From Flavobacteriales bacterium (lineage in GTDB: Bacteria; Bacteroidota; Bacteroidia; Flavobacteriales_D; Parvicellaceae): 11,501 nucleotides of DNA. The stretch's first letter is position 1. Every line of letters begins with the position of its first letter. Shown piece by piece: positions 1 to 8,543 of the stretch. The stretch covers positions 1 through 11,501 of the forward strand of contig JALWSJ010000401.1 of the NCBI GenBank assembly GCA_026993705.1, given 5' to 3'. A program made the translations under genes and the position numbers. The notes below the pieces were generated by a model. That model saw only the letters and a list, made by a program, of their open reading frames with translations. It was not told the origin of the DNA and ran no database searches.

Positions 1-1446
1 AACAAAATTATCGCCACAGGACGAAGCGCACAAACACCTGCCGCCTTAATTTATAAAGGCACACAAAAAGAGCAGCAAGTATATAAAGGCGAATTAGCGA
101 GCTTAAATGAGTTGGTTGAAAAACATCCCAATCGATATGAGTATTTATTTACTTTAGCAGAAAACTATCTGATATTAGGTGAAAAAGAAAAAGCCCTTGA
201 GGTTTATGATAAAATTCAAGATAGAATCGGCAATACCGAAGAGTTGGCTTTGCACAAAGAGAATTTATATCTGGAATTAGGTCAGTTTGATAAAGCTGTA
301 GATGAAATTGAACACTTGATTGAAGAGTCACCCAATAACCCCGGGTATTATGGAGTTTTAGCGGAATTATATCACCAAACAGGCGAAGACGAAAAAGCGA
401 TAGAACTCTATCAAAAAGTAAAGGAAATAGATCCGGACAATCCTAATGTGGATTTTTCTCTTTTTAATTTTTACAAAGAAAAAGGCATGGACGATAAAGC
501 CTATGATGCACTAAAAGCAGGTCTTTCAAATCCAAACGCTTCCGTAGATACCAAAGTACGGATATTACTTGCTTATCTAAAAACGAAAAACAAAGAAGAT
601 AGAGCAAAAGGAGAAGAATTAGCAAAATTATTAGTCAAAGCCCACCCGAACGACGCAAGAAGTTATACAGCAATAGCTGAGTTTTATTACCAAAAAGAAC
701 GAAACAAAGAAGCCTTAGAGGCTTATAAGAAAGCACTGCAATTTGATAAAGACCAATTCTTGATTTGGGAGCAAGTCGTGTTCCTAGAGGCTGATATGCA
801 AATGTTTGATTCCTTGGAAATCGATAGCGAAAAAGCCATTGAGCTTTTTCCGTCTCAACCTTTATTTTATTTCTTTAGTGGATTAAGTAAGTTACACAAT
901 GGAAAAGTTGATGAGGCTATAGAACGACTGTTGCAAGGAAAAGATTTGATAATCGACAATCCAAAATTAGAGGTAGAGTTTTACGAAAAATTAGGTGATG
1001 CTTATCATTTAAAAAAAGAGCACGATTTGTCAGATGAGTATTATGAAAAGGCTCTATCCTTAAACCCTAATAATGCAAATTTGCTAAATAATTATAGCTA
1101 TTATTTAGCACAAAGAAAGGAGAAGTTAGAGAAGGCAGAGCAGTTGGCTAAAAAAGCAGTCAATTTGAACCCTCAAAACTCCAATTATTTAGATACGTAC
1201 GGATGGGTGCTGTTTCAAGAAAATAAATACACGGAAGTATTAGATGTTTTAGAAGAAGCCTTGCAGTATGGAGGGAATAATTCAGCAACTATCTTAGAGC
1301 ATTTTGGAGATGTGAATTATTTCTTAGAAAATATATCTACAGCTGTTGAGTATTGGGGAAAAGCACTAAAACTAAAGCCAAATTCAGCTCTATTAAAGGA
1401 AAAGATTAAAGAAAAAAAATACATAGAGCGATTAAAAGAAGAATAA
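1..1446 (+). CDS. Tetratricopeptide-repeat protein, 5' end cut by window edge
   Basis: The reading frame is open from base 1, so the gene starts outside the window; 481 residues are visible. A TTG at 112 could be read as a start, but the coding sequence continues upstream without a stop and keeps the same character, so it is not chosen. About twelve consecutive 34-residue TPR units fill the protein, with typical closing motifs such as ALEVYDKI, AIELYQKV, ALEAYKKAL and YYEKALSLNPNN. Near the C terminus a less regular unit (NNYSYYLAQ, then DTYGWVLFQ) resembles a signature common in long bacterial TPR proteins of the outer membrane or periplasm. TPR arrays are protein-binding scaffolds; no catalytic domain is visible. 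The N terminus, with any signal peptide or lipobox, is missing, so location is inferred only from the secreted protein encoded 2 bp downstream, which is probably co-transcribed. Confidence 0.93.
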   Translation, partial: NKIIATGRSAQTPAALIYKGTQKEQQVYKGELASLNELVEKHPNRYEYLFTLAENYLILGEKEKALEVYDKIQDRIGNTEELALHKENLYLELGQFDKAVDEIEHLIEESPNNPGYYGVLAELYHQTGEDEKAIELYQKVKEIDPDNPNVDFSLFNFYKEKGMDDKAYDALKAGLSNPNASVDTKVRILLAYLKTKNKEDRAKGEELAKLLVKAHPNDARSYTAIAEFYYQKERNKEALEAYKKALQFDKDQFLIWEQVVFLEADMQMFDSLEIDSEKAIELFPSQPLFYFFSGLSKLHNGKVDEAIERLLQGKDLIIDNPKLEVEFYEKLGDAYHLKKEHDLSDEYYEKALSLNPNNANLLNNYSYYLAQRKEKLEKAEQLAKKAVNLNPQNSNYLDTYGWVLFQENKYTEVLDVLEEALQYGGNNSATILEHFGDVNYFLENISTAVEYWGKALKLKPNSALLKEKIKEKKYIERLKEE

Positions 1447-1448
1447 AG

Positions 1449-1919
1449 ATGCCACACAAAATAGTTCTAGTAAGTTTGTTTTTGTTTTTCTCTTTTTGGA
1501 GTTTAGCACAAAAACAAGAAACAATAAATATTGTAATCAATAAAACACCTGCGTCGGTTCGGGTTGTTGCACCTAAGAAAGAACGAAAAGTACAGAATGA
1601 GTTACGTTATTATTGGTATAAAGATAAGCATATTGTAAACACTCAAGGTGGGTACGAAGGAAAATTACTACACGGTTATTATATTGAGTATTATCCGAAT
1701 GGTCAACTAAAAATCAAAGGAACTTTTCGTTACGGCATACAACAAGGAGAATGGAAATATTGGGATTCGGAAGGGAATCTTCAACGAGTAGAAAGCTGGA
1801 AAAATAATCAACTGAATGGAAAGAGCTTTTTATACGAAAAAGGTAAGATTATCAAAGAGATAACGTATAAGTCAGGAAACAAAGTGAGCGAAAAAGAAGT
1901 GGTTAGTGAAGAAAAATAG
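1449..1919 (+). CDS. Small secreted MORN/YwqK-type repeat protein
   Basis: This 156-residue protein begins with a clear signal peptide (hydrophobic stretch at residues 5-19, likely cleavage at SLA-Q near residue 20/21), so it should act outside the cytoplasm. Residues 76-145 hold about three repeats of the type G-x-[YW]-x-x-[YW]-x-x-x-G-x-[LI] (GYYIEYYPNGQLK, GEWKYWDSEGNLQ, GKSFLYEKGKIIK). This is the pattern of MORN variant repeats, often labelled YwqK-family antitoxin in annotation pipelines. That name does not demonstrate a toxin-antitoxin role, and no toxin gene is adjacent. The tail is rich in Lys and Glu. The ATG lies 2 bp after the stop of the TPR gene, so the two probably share one transcript. 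Function is unknown; the repeats form small beta-hairpin arrays that could bind a partner or the envelope. Confidence 0.88.
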   Translation: MPHKIVLVSLFLFFSFWSLAQKQETINIVINKTPASVRVVAPKKERKVQNELRYYWYKDKHIVNTQGGYEGKLLHGYYIEYYPNGQLKIKGTFRYGIQQGEWKYWDSEGNLQRVESWKNNQLNGKSFLYEKGKIIKEITYKSGNKVSEKEVVSEEK

Positions 1920-1980
1920 AACGTTAATACAAAAATAAAATAAACCAAATAAAAAAATAGGATAACTAGTTGTTTTTTTA

Positions 1981-1988
1981 TATATTTG
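1981..1988 (+). promoter_or_regulatory. Candidate Bacteroidota -7 promoter box
   Basis: The octamer TATATTTG matches the Bacteroidota sigma-A -7 consensus TAnnTTTG exactly. No convincing TTG -33 box sits at the usual 17-23 bp upstream; the nearest TTG (1970-1972) is too close. A start point a few bases downstream would fall at about the left end of the 165-bp palindrome, which would then form the leader of the large secreted-protein gene. The call rests on one motif in AT-rich DNA. Confidence 0.35.
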
Positions 1989-1993
1989 AGTAT

Positions 1994-2158
1994 GAACTTG
2001 TTTAAAGTTGGCTGACTAATAGCGAGCGTGAAGGCTTATATTTTCTGGCAAAGCTCCATTTTTATTGTATAGCCATTAGCTATGGAATAAAAATTAGCTG
2101 AAGTCCAGAAAATATAATGCTTTACGCGTAGTTTAGTAAGTTAACTTTAAACAAGTTC
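1994..2158. repeat. 165-bp imperfect palindrome, MITE-like
   Basis: The ends are perfect 16-bp inverted repeats: GAACTTGTTTAAAGTT at 1994-2009 and its exact complement at 2143-2158. Inside, 2036-2048 pairs with 2105-2117 (13 bp), 2058-2066 with 2086-2094 (9 bp), and 2069-2073 with 2079-2083 (5 bp) around the apical loop CATTA. The whole element can therefore fold into one long hairpin with internal mismatches. TAT flanks it on both sides (1991-1993 and 2159-2161), which could be a 3-bp target duplication, though that is weak in AT-rich DNA. It has no credible ORF. It fits a miniature inverted-repeat element or a structured leader of the downstream gene, whose ATG is 49 bp away. Only one copy is in this window, so mobility is inferred from shape alone. 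Confidence 0.7.
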
Positions 2159-2207
2159 TATAAGAAAACATCATAGATTTTTTTAGGTCTATTAACAACT
2201 AAAGAAT

Positions 2208-5200
2208 ATGAAAACATTTTATAATATAATAGCACTGCTAACCTTTGTTTCTTTCATTGGTTCTGTTGATGCTCAATGCCCAGCTGGGCCTAGTCCTGGT
2301 TGTAACGGAAGTGGAGGTAGTTTAAATCTTTACTGGGTTGGAACAGATGCAAATAACAACGGAAACTGGAATACTCCCTGTTCATGGAGGGTAGGTTCGG
2401 TTGCAGGAGTTGAACCTTGTCAAGCTCCTCGTTCTATAGATAATGTGTTTTTTACCTCGGGTTCATTTGCAGGAAGTAATGGGAATAGTACTATTACAAT
2501 TAACACACAAGCAAGGTGTAATAATTTCTTTGTAGGATCAACAGTAAACACATTGGTGAATACCCCGACCTTTTCTTTAAATAATCCCGGGTTTATAGAA
2601 GTGTATGGGAATTTTAAGCTACAAACCAATTTGAATTGGAATGTTGTTGGAGGTTACTATTCCGGACCTGAATTGTTTTTTAAATCAACTTCTGCAGGAA
2701 ATACTGTAGAAACAGCCGGACATACTCTCGGGAGTGTGGTTGTAGATGGGATTGGAGGAACTTGGAAAATGTTAGATAATTTTAATGCGGGGTGTTTTTT
2801 ATTCTTGTTCGGAGAGTGGAATACCTCAGATGGAACTACCGTTCATGATATGAATTTAAAAACGTTTAGTTCTCATATTAAAACAGGGGCAAATAACACG
2901 AATAGAATACTAAACCTTAATAGTTCTATTATTTCTATATCGGGAACCAATAGTGGACAAAATAGGTACAATCCTTATAATACGTGGCAAACTCCCGGAG
3001 CTTGGGAATCATATAACTCAACAATGTCGAATACGGGGTTTAATGCCGGGAATTCTAAAATAATTTTTACGGCAATCAACCCGTTTGTTCACCTGGGGGC
3101 TTTGACTTATAATGTTGTTCAACATACCGGAGGAGGACGACTTTATGACCATTTTGGTAGTAATCCTTGTGTGATTGATACGTTGGAAACAAATGGTTAT
3201 TTCTATTTTCACCACGAACACAACGTCAACGTGATGAAAATAACCAGTGTTGGAAGACAACACGATTTCTTTTATCATCAAACCGTTAATACTGATTTAA
3301 TTGTATCCGGAAATACTTGTACGCCGACTATTTTTAGAAGTGAGTACAATCGGATTTTAACAATACCGGCAGTTGTAAGTGCTGACCCGATGGTTGGCTT
3401 TATTATAGATAATTTACGTTGCAACGACGGAACTGGCAGCCATAATGTTACCGGATTTGGAAATGGAAATACTACGGGATGGAATATATTAACCCCCGCC
3501 GCTCGGAATTTGTATTGGGTAGGAAATACGAATAATAGATGGAGTGAACCAACAAACTGGGCAACTACTTCTGCTGGAGTACCGTTGTTAACTGCTTCGG
3601 ATTGTCCGCCGTTACAAACGGATAATGTGTTTTTTATACCTTCTCTTGCAAATGGTAAAACGTGTAGAATTAATACGTTGGCTAAATGTAATAATATGAC
3701 TTGGACAATTACTGCTCCTACAACCTTTAGTGGGGGAAGTCAAATGAATATCTACGGAAATTTACAGTTGGATGCTGATATTAATTTTACAACGACTTCA
3801 ACTTTTAACATGAGAGGGATAAGTTCAAATACTATTTTATCGGCAGGGAAAAGATTTAATTGGATTTATTTGAGAGATCGTTCTCAATATATGTTGTTGG
3901 ATGATTTAAACTTTAATTATGGCTATCTCTATAGGCATAATAGTTTTAGTTCTGGAGGGTTTAATATTAATGGACGTAGAATTTATTTTAGAGGAGGTGG
4001 AGCAACGGATTTTTCCGGTTCATTAATTACTTTGACGGACGGAAGTCCATGGTATCATGCGGGTTCTCAAACGAATGTGACGTATAATAGTGCTTCAAAT
4101 GTACTGTTTACTTCAACCAATCCGCAGGTTATTATACGAGGATGGGGAGGACATACGCACTTACCTAATTTTACTTTGCAAAACAATACTTCTAAACTTG
4201 AATTTCAAGATCATTTAAAAAACAGAAACATTACGTTCGATGGTAATGTGTTTTTAAATGGTGATGCACGTTTCTTTGCAGATTGGGGAACGGGTACTAC
4301 CGACGGAAACGTACAGTCGGTTACTGTAAATGGAGATTTGAATTTGAATAGTGGTAAAACTTATGAGTTTGGCGTAAATACTAAATTGATGGTTAGTGGA
4401 ACGGTAAATTCTTCCGCTCCGTGTTTCTCTCAACCGATAACGATTAAAGGGATAAATGGGAATACTTTTAATACGGACTTTCAAGGACCTTTGAATTTCG
4501 CATTTACATTAATTGGAAATTCAAATTCTTTAGCTCCGCATACTGTAAATAATTGTTCGGACTTAGGCGGGAATACGAATTGGACATTTAATCCTCCGGC
4601 AACTACATATACTTATTATTGGAGAGCTTTAAGTGGAAGTGGAGGAACAGTATATAGCAATAATTGGAATACCCCCGGACATTGGACGACTAATCCTGCG
4701 GATATTGAGGGGAATTCAGCTTGTATCCCCGGTCCTTATGATAATGTTGTCTTTGATAATAAAAGTTTTAGTGGTGGTGTTTCCAATATTACGGTGTCCG
4801 GTTCTGTCAGTTGTAACAATATTACAGTAACGGCAAGTAACGTGTCAATTCAAGGAGGAGGAAGATTAATGGTAAACGGAAGTGTGGCATCTGATGGAAC
4901 AATGGCGTTAAGTTCTTTTACCGGCAATTTGGATTTTACTTCGAATACGGTTGGTAAAACAATAGACTTAGGAGGTGTGACAGCGGCATCGGATATTACA
5001 TTTGTGAATACTTCCGGCGGTTGGACTATAATCAATAATAAAATATCAACCACAAAAGATGTCTATTTGAATGGTGGAGTTTTGAATACAAATGGACAGA
5101 ACTTTGAAATGAGAAGATTTCATTCTTCTAATGCTTCACCACGAACACTGAATCTTGGTAATTCAATAATGCTTTTATCTGGTACGGGTAACTATCAAAA

Positions 5201-7139
5201 TGCAGGTGATCCTGCCAATGTTTATACATGGAATACTATTAATACGAGTAACTTTACATTTAACGCAGGAACATCTACCATTAATTTTACTAATACTTCT
5301 AACCCTATATTGTATTCAAGTGCGTTGAACTTTTATCATGTTAATTTTACGAGTACTAGTCCTACTGTAAGTACTTCACCGATGATTATTGCTTCCGGTT
5401 TGCAAACTCAATACATGAAGTTTGATTGTAGTGCGAGAATTTACGGTTCTCATGCTTATGACACTTTAGAGTTTACTGCAGGGAATGTTTATCATTTGGA
5501 AAGTGGAAGTACACAAACGCTAAATGCTCCGAACGGGATGCTAATTGCAACCGGTTCTCCGGGGAATGAAATTGCTATAAAATCTACAAATACAGGGTCT
5601 TATGCTACTTTCCATAAGTTGAATGCAGGGGGGACGATGTTGTCGTTTTGTTTCGATTATATTTCTGTTGAAGATAACAGAGCTACATCGGATGACCCCG
5701 CTTTTAGTTTCTTTACAGGGGTCAATAGTAACAATATTTCGGCTTCGGGTATTTGGGATTTTACTCGTCCTCTTGTATTTTCTTCCAGTATTAACGCGGC
5801 AGGAGATGTTGTAACTTGTCCCGGTACAAATGAAAACTTAGTTTGGAATTTAGTGGGGACAGGGCCTTATACCATTCAGTATAATATAAATGGGGGGAGT
5901 ACGATAACGACTACATTGCCTAATTCGGCTACAACATTTACGGTTACTGCTTCACATTATTCAAATGCTACTTATACGGTTACTTCTTTTGCTTCGGATA
6001 ATTGTGGTGTTCAATCCGCAGGAACTATAATTGATGCAACTAATGTGTATAGTGTGCCGGGTACTTCTCCAATTGCTCTTGGAGGAGATAAAAAAGTATG
6101 TACTTTAGGAAATGATAATGTGTTAGTACATTTTCAAGATGAGTTATATGCTCCACAGCGTTTAATTGCTTCTATAAAAGATCATTCTGCCGGTGTTGGT
6201 TTGGGAAGTACCGAAATTAAAGTGGCAATTGATCCGGTAGTTCAGAATTTTTATGTACCTCCACATTTTAATTTTCCATATTTGCAACGTAGATTCGGGA
6301 TAATTCCTACTAATCAAGAGTTAGCAACTATACGTTTATATTTTACACAAACAGAATTGAATAATCTTGCTGCGGTTTATGGTCAACCACTCACGGTTAA
6401 TGATTTAGATGTAACTAAATTCAGCAATAATGTTATGGATTTTTCCGGAGGGGCAACGTTGATGACCATAACAGGGACGGGAACAGTAGGTATGCCTTTG
6501 ACAAATTCTCCAAATGTATTGTATGTAGAATTTCAAACCAGTACTTTTTCTCACTTTGTAATTCATCCGAAATATGGAGCTCCTTTGCCGGTTGAATTGT
6601 TGAGTTTTGAGACTGAAATTGTAAACGAGAATGTTGAGCTTATATGGGAAACAGCTTCAGAAATAAATAGTAGCCACTTTGAGGTGTATAGAAGTCAAGA
6701 TACTGAAGAATGGGATTATGTTGGTAAGGTGCCGGCTAGCGGAAACAGTACAAGTTCGATTAAGTATCATTTGACCGATGAATCTCCTTATGACGGTTTA
6801 TCTTATTATAAATTAGTGCAGTACGATTTGGATGGCGAATTAAAAACCTATGGGCCGCAGTCAGTTGAGTTTAAAAAGGAAAAGATAAATAGGGTGTACC
6901 CTAATCCTACTCGTTCAATGGTGAATGTGGAGTATTATTTGAATAATTCGGATGGAATAAATATTTTGTTTTATAATAATTTAGGGCAATTGGTAAAAAC
7001 GGTTTCAACTAATGGTGTTGAGGGTGTAAATAGACTTGAGATATCAACTAAGGATTTGGCTATGGGGTTGTATTCGATTCGTATTAACGGAACACATAAA
7101 ACAATAGCTAATAATATTCAGTTGATGATTGAAAAATAG
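2208..7139 (+). CDS. Giant T9SS-secreted multi-module surface protein
   Basis: This 1643-residue protein has an N-terminal signal peptide (hydrophobic core about residues 7-19, likely cleavage at VDA-QC, 22/23). It ends in a type IX secretion sorting domain (about 1563-1643, starting at VYPNPT and containing YNNLGQLVKT and GLYSIRING). It should cross the outer membrane through the T9SS and be released or attached at the surface. Three tandem modules begin at residues 41 (LYWVG), 435 (LYWVG) and 803 (YYWRA). Each opens with aromatic W/NW positions, a cysteine, then a D-N-V-x-F strand and a conserved CNN (ARCNN, AKCNN, VSCNN), followed by Asn/Thr/Ser/Gly-rich beta-strand sequence. An Ig/PKD-like region follows (about 1190-1290, VTCPGTNENLVWN), then an unassigned stretch. 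A fibronectin-like region after PLPVELLSF (1459) precedes the sorting domain, a common arrangement in T9SS cargo. No catalytic motif was recognised. An adhesin or surface-layer role is inference. The ATG at 2208 gives the signal peptide directly. Confidence 0.95.
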   Translation: MKTFYNIIALLTFVSFIGSVDAQCPAGPSPGCNGSGGSLNLYWVGTDANNNGNWNTPCSWRVGSVAGVEPCQAPRSIDNVFFTSGSFAGSNGNSTITINTQARCNNFFVGSTVNTLVNTPTFSLNNPGFIEVYGNFKLQTNLNWNVVGGYYSGPELFFKSTSAGNTVETAGHTLGSVVVDGIGGTWKMLDNFNAGCFLFLFGEWNTSDGTTVHDMNLKTFSSHIKTGANNTNRILNLNSSIISISGTNSGQNRYNPYNTWQTPGAWESYNSTMSNTGFNAGNSKIIFTAINPFVHLGALTYNVVQHTGGGRLYDHFGSNPCVIDTLETNGYFYFHHEHNVNVMKITSVGRQHDFFYHQTVNTDLIVSGNTCTPTIFRSEYNRILTIPAVVSADPMVGFIIDNLRCNDGTGSHNVTGFGNGNTTGWNILTPAARNLYWVGNTNNRWSEPTNWATTSAGVPLLTASDCPPLQTDNVFFIPSLANGKTCRINTLAKCNNMTWTITAPTTFSGGSQMNIYGNLQLDADINFTTTSTFNMRGISSNTILSAGKRFNWIYLRDRSQYMLLDDLNFNYGYLYRHNSFSSGGFNINGRRIYFRGGGATDFSGSLITLTDGSPWYHAGSQTNVTYNSASNVLFTSTNPQVIIRGWGGHTHLPNFTLQNNTSKLEFQDHLKNRNITFDGNVFLNGDARFFADWGTGTTDGNVQSVTVNGDLNLNSGKTYEFGVNTKLMVSGTVNSSAPCFSQPITIKGINGNTFNTDFQGPLNFAFTLIGNSNSLAPHTVNNCSDLGGNTNWTFNPPATTYTYYWRALSGSGGTVYSNNWNTPGHWTTNPADIEGNSACIPGPYDNVVFDNKSFSGGVSNITVSGSVSCNNITVTASNVSIQGGGRLMVNGSVASDGTMALSSFTGNLDFTSNTVGKTIDLGGVTAASDITFVNTSGGWTIINNKISTTKDVYLNGGVLNTNGQNFEMRRFHSSNASPRTLNLGNSIMLLSGTGNYQNAGDPANVYTWNTINTSNFTFNAGTSTINFTNTSNPILYSSALNFYHVNFTSTSPTVSTSPMIIASGLQTQYMKFDCSARIYGSHAYDTLEFTAGNVYHLESGSTQTLNAPNGMLIATGSPGNEIAIKSTNTGSYATFHKLNAGGTMLSFCFDYISVEDNRATSDDPAFSFFTGVNSNNISASGIWDFTRPLVFSSSINAAGDVVTCPGTNENLVWNLVGTGPYTIQYNINGGSTITTTLPNSATTFTVTASHYSNATYTVTSFASDNCGVQSAGTIIDATNVYSVPGTSPIALGGDKKVCTLGNDNVLVHFQDELYAPQRLIASIKDHSAGVGLGSTEIKVAIDPVVQNFYVPPHFNFPYLQRRFGIIPTNQELATIRLYFTQTELNNLAAVYGQPLTVNDLDVTKFSNNVMDFSGGATLMTITGTGTVGMPLTNSPNVLYVEFQTSTFSHFVIHPKYGAPLPVELLSFETEIVNENVELIWETASEINSSHFEVYRSQDTEEWDYVGKVPASGNSTSSIKYHLTDESPYDGLSYYKLVQYDLDGELKTYGPQSVEFKKEKINRVYPNPTRSMVNVEYYLNNSDGINILFYNNLGQLVKTVSTNGVEGVNRLEISTKDLAMGLYSIRINGTHKTIANNIQLMIEK

Positions 7140-7249
7140 ATGCTGTTTGTTGTTGGTTTTTCATTACTAAGGGTTGTTTTTCGATGTTGAGAAACAGCTT
7201 TATGCTTTTTATATTTTCTTTCTATTGCAGAGGTCGAGCAAAATAATTT

Positions 7250-7445
7250 TTCATCGTCTAAGAATACTAAATTCCATTTTCTTTATGCTTATCTTTCTTG
7301 CGTTAGGGATAGGAGTGGCATCCTTTTGCCCTCCCTCCTTTTGGAGGGCAAAAGATATAGCGGATAGCCCGACCCTTATTTGCTAAAGATATGTTTCGCG
7401 AGAGCGATATGTATCTTTAGCAAATGAGGGGAACGCCCAAATCAT
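7250..7445 (+). repeat. Structured intergenic repeat, copy A
   Basis: This is one of two related elements in the window; the other is at 11175-11379, inverted. In order, it has a 5' block (7251-7284) identical over 34 nt to copy B, then shared GCGTTAGGGATAG (7300-7312). Hairpin 1 is a perfect 12-bp stem, 7323-7334 with 7343-7354. Then comes shared GATAGCCCGACCC (7363-7375). Hairpin 2 pairs 7373-7391 with 7412-7430 (19 bp, one G-U) and has an apex stem CGC/GCG around a GAGA loop (7400-7403), a GNRA type. A shared GGGGAACGCCC follows (7428-7438). GCGTT at 7300-7304 can pair with AACGC at 7432-7436, closing both hairpins into a multi-branch fold; GGC 7317-7319 with GCC 7367-7369 may add a short helix. 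Weak similarity to copy B reaches back to about 7238. The hairpin stems differ in sequence from copy B but pair equally well. The rest of the 420-bp gap has only a possible promoter. Confidence 0.8.
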
Positions 7446-7496
7446 TACTTGTCGTGGAATTTTACTTGCAGATTTAAGAGGTGTAGTGGATATTCC

Positions 7497-7530
7497 TTGT
7501 ATTCAAATTCATAGAATTGATTAATTTTTG
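7497..7530 (+). promoter_or_regulatory. Possible promoter of the five-gene cluster
   Basis: A TTG (7497-7499) lies 22 bp before TAATTTTTG (7522-7530), which is the Bacteroidota -7 consensus TAnnTTTG with one extra base. A second imperfect -7 candidate, TATTTTCG, is at 7532-7539. Either would place the transcript start 15-25 bp before the ATG at 7560. It is the only plausible site between copy A and the first gene of the cluster, but both boxes are imperfect. Confidence 0.3.
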
Positions 7531-7559
7531 TTATTTTCGTAGTCTTATCTTTTTATTTT

Positions 7560-8543
7560 ATGAAGAAATTAGTTGAAGATTTTACGAAGCAATTGAGCGA
7601 TGCTCTAAGGATTGGGCGTAAGGCTAAGTTAACTCCTTATAGTGGTGTGGTTAATAATGTGTTGATTACGGGGCTTGGAGGTTCGGGAATTGGTGGGAAG
7701 ATTGTGGCTCAATTGGTAGAGGCGGAGATAAAGGTTCCTGTTTGTGTGAATAATGGATATGATATTCCTGCATTTGTAAATGAGAATACCTTGGTGATTG
7801 TGAGTAGCTTTTCAGGAAATACAGAGGAAACGTTAGAGGCGATGGAGAAAGCGATGAGTAAGAAGGCTGAAATTGCTTGTGTGAGTTCGGGAGGAAAAGT
7901 GTTGGAACGGGCAAAAGAAAATAAATACAATTATATAGAACTCCCTACTTGCCATTCGCCTAGGGCTATGTTAACATATTCGTTGACACAACAGTTCTTT
8001 TTATTGCATCATTACGGTTTGATAGGCGGAGGGTTTGAAATGGAGATTGAAAAATCTGTTTCATTGATTGACTCGGAGATAGTAAACATAAAAGAAGAAG
8101 CTTTAAATATAGCAAAAGGATTGTTGGGGAAAACACCAGTGATTTACATTGATGAACATTACGAAGGTGTAGCGGTTCGATTGAGACAGCAATTGAATGA
8201 AAACGCAAAAGTTTTGGCATGGCATCATGTGTTTCCAGAAATGAACCACAATGAACTGGTCGGATGGGCAGGCGGAAAAGATGATTATGCGGTGTTATTG
8301 TTTAGAAACGACACTGATTATGTGAGGGTGCAGAAACGTATGGATATTTCTAAGCAAATTATTACGCAATATACTTCTACTTTTTTTGAAATATGGTCAA
8401 AAGGAGATTCACTGATGGAGAAATCATTGTATTTAATCGTATTGGGAGATTGGATTTCTATTTATTTGGCAGAATTGAGAGAGGTTGACCCGATTGAAAT
8501 CAAAGTGATAAACTTTTTGAAAGGAGAATTGGCAAAGTTATAG
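7560..8543 (+). CDS. Bifunctional phosphoglucose/phosphomannose isomerase
   Basis: This 327-residue cytoplasmic SIS-domain enzyme should interconvert glucose-6-phosphate or mannose-6-phosphate with fructose-6-phosphate, linking glycolysis/gluconeogenesis with mannose-derived sugar nucleotides. The first SIS half has GLGGSGIGGK at residues 38-47 and the phosphate-binding loop SSFSGNTEET at 82-91. CHSPRAM is typical of this family. The motif PEMNHNELVGW (226-236) carries the conserved Glu and His expected at the active site. The C terminus (LGDWISIYLAELREVDP, then INFLKGEL) matches the C-terminal domain specific to the bifunctional family rather than classical Pgi. Length is normal, and glycines and active-site motifs are intact. 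It is the first gene of a compact cluster; lipB starts 17 bp downstream. The ATG at 7560 follows a T-rich leader without a strong Shine-Dalgarno. The family call is firm; substrate preference cannot be read from sequence. Confidence 0.93.
   Translation: MKKLVEDFTKQLSDALRIGRKAKLTPYSGVVNNVLITGLGGSGIGGKIVAQLVEAEIKVPVCVNNGYDIPAFVNENTLVIVSSFSGNTEETLEAMEKAMSKKAEIACVSSGGKVLERAKENKYNYIELPTCHSPRAMLTYSLTQQFFLLHHYGLIGGGFEMEIEKSVSLIDSEIVNIKEEALNIAKGLLGKTPVIYIDEHYEGVAVRLRQQLNENAKVLAWHHVFPEMNHNELVGWAGGKDDYAVLLFRNDTDYVRVQKRMDISKQIITQYTSTFFEIWSKGDSLMEKSLYLIVLGDWISIYLAELREVDPIEIKVINFLKGELAKL

Noticed and set aside
3018..5053. Several - strand and alternative-frame ORFs inside the giant T9SS gene
   Set aside because: They overlap a continuous 1643-codon frame with a signal peptide, repeated modules and sorting domain, and have no independent support.
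7142..7198. Possible terminator after the giant gene (GCTGTTT pairing with AAACAGC)
   Set aside because: The stem is only 7 bp with a 43-nt loop, too weak to call, although T-rich sequence follows.
7174..7386. 70-codon + strand ORF after the giant gene
   Set aside because: It runs through structured repeat copy A, and the homologous block in copy B is read in a different frame, so it is not a conserved coding sequence.
7666..8220. Three overlapping - strand ORFs inside the isomerase gene
   Set aside because: They are antisense shadows of a well-supported enzyme gene; the products are low-complexity Ser/Pro/Leu sequences with no recognisable motif.
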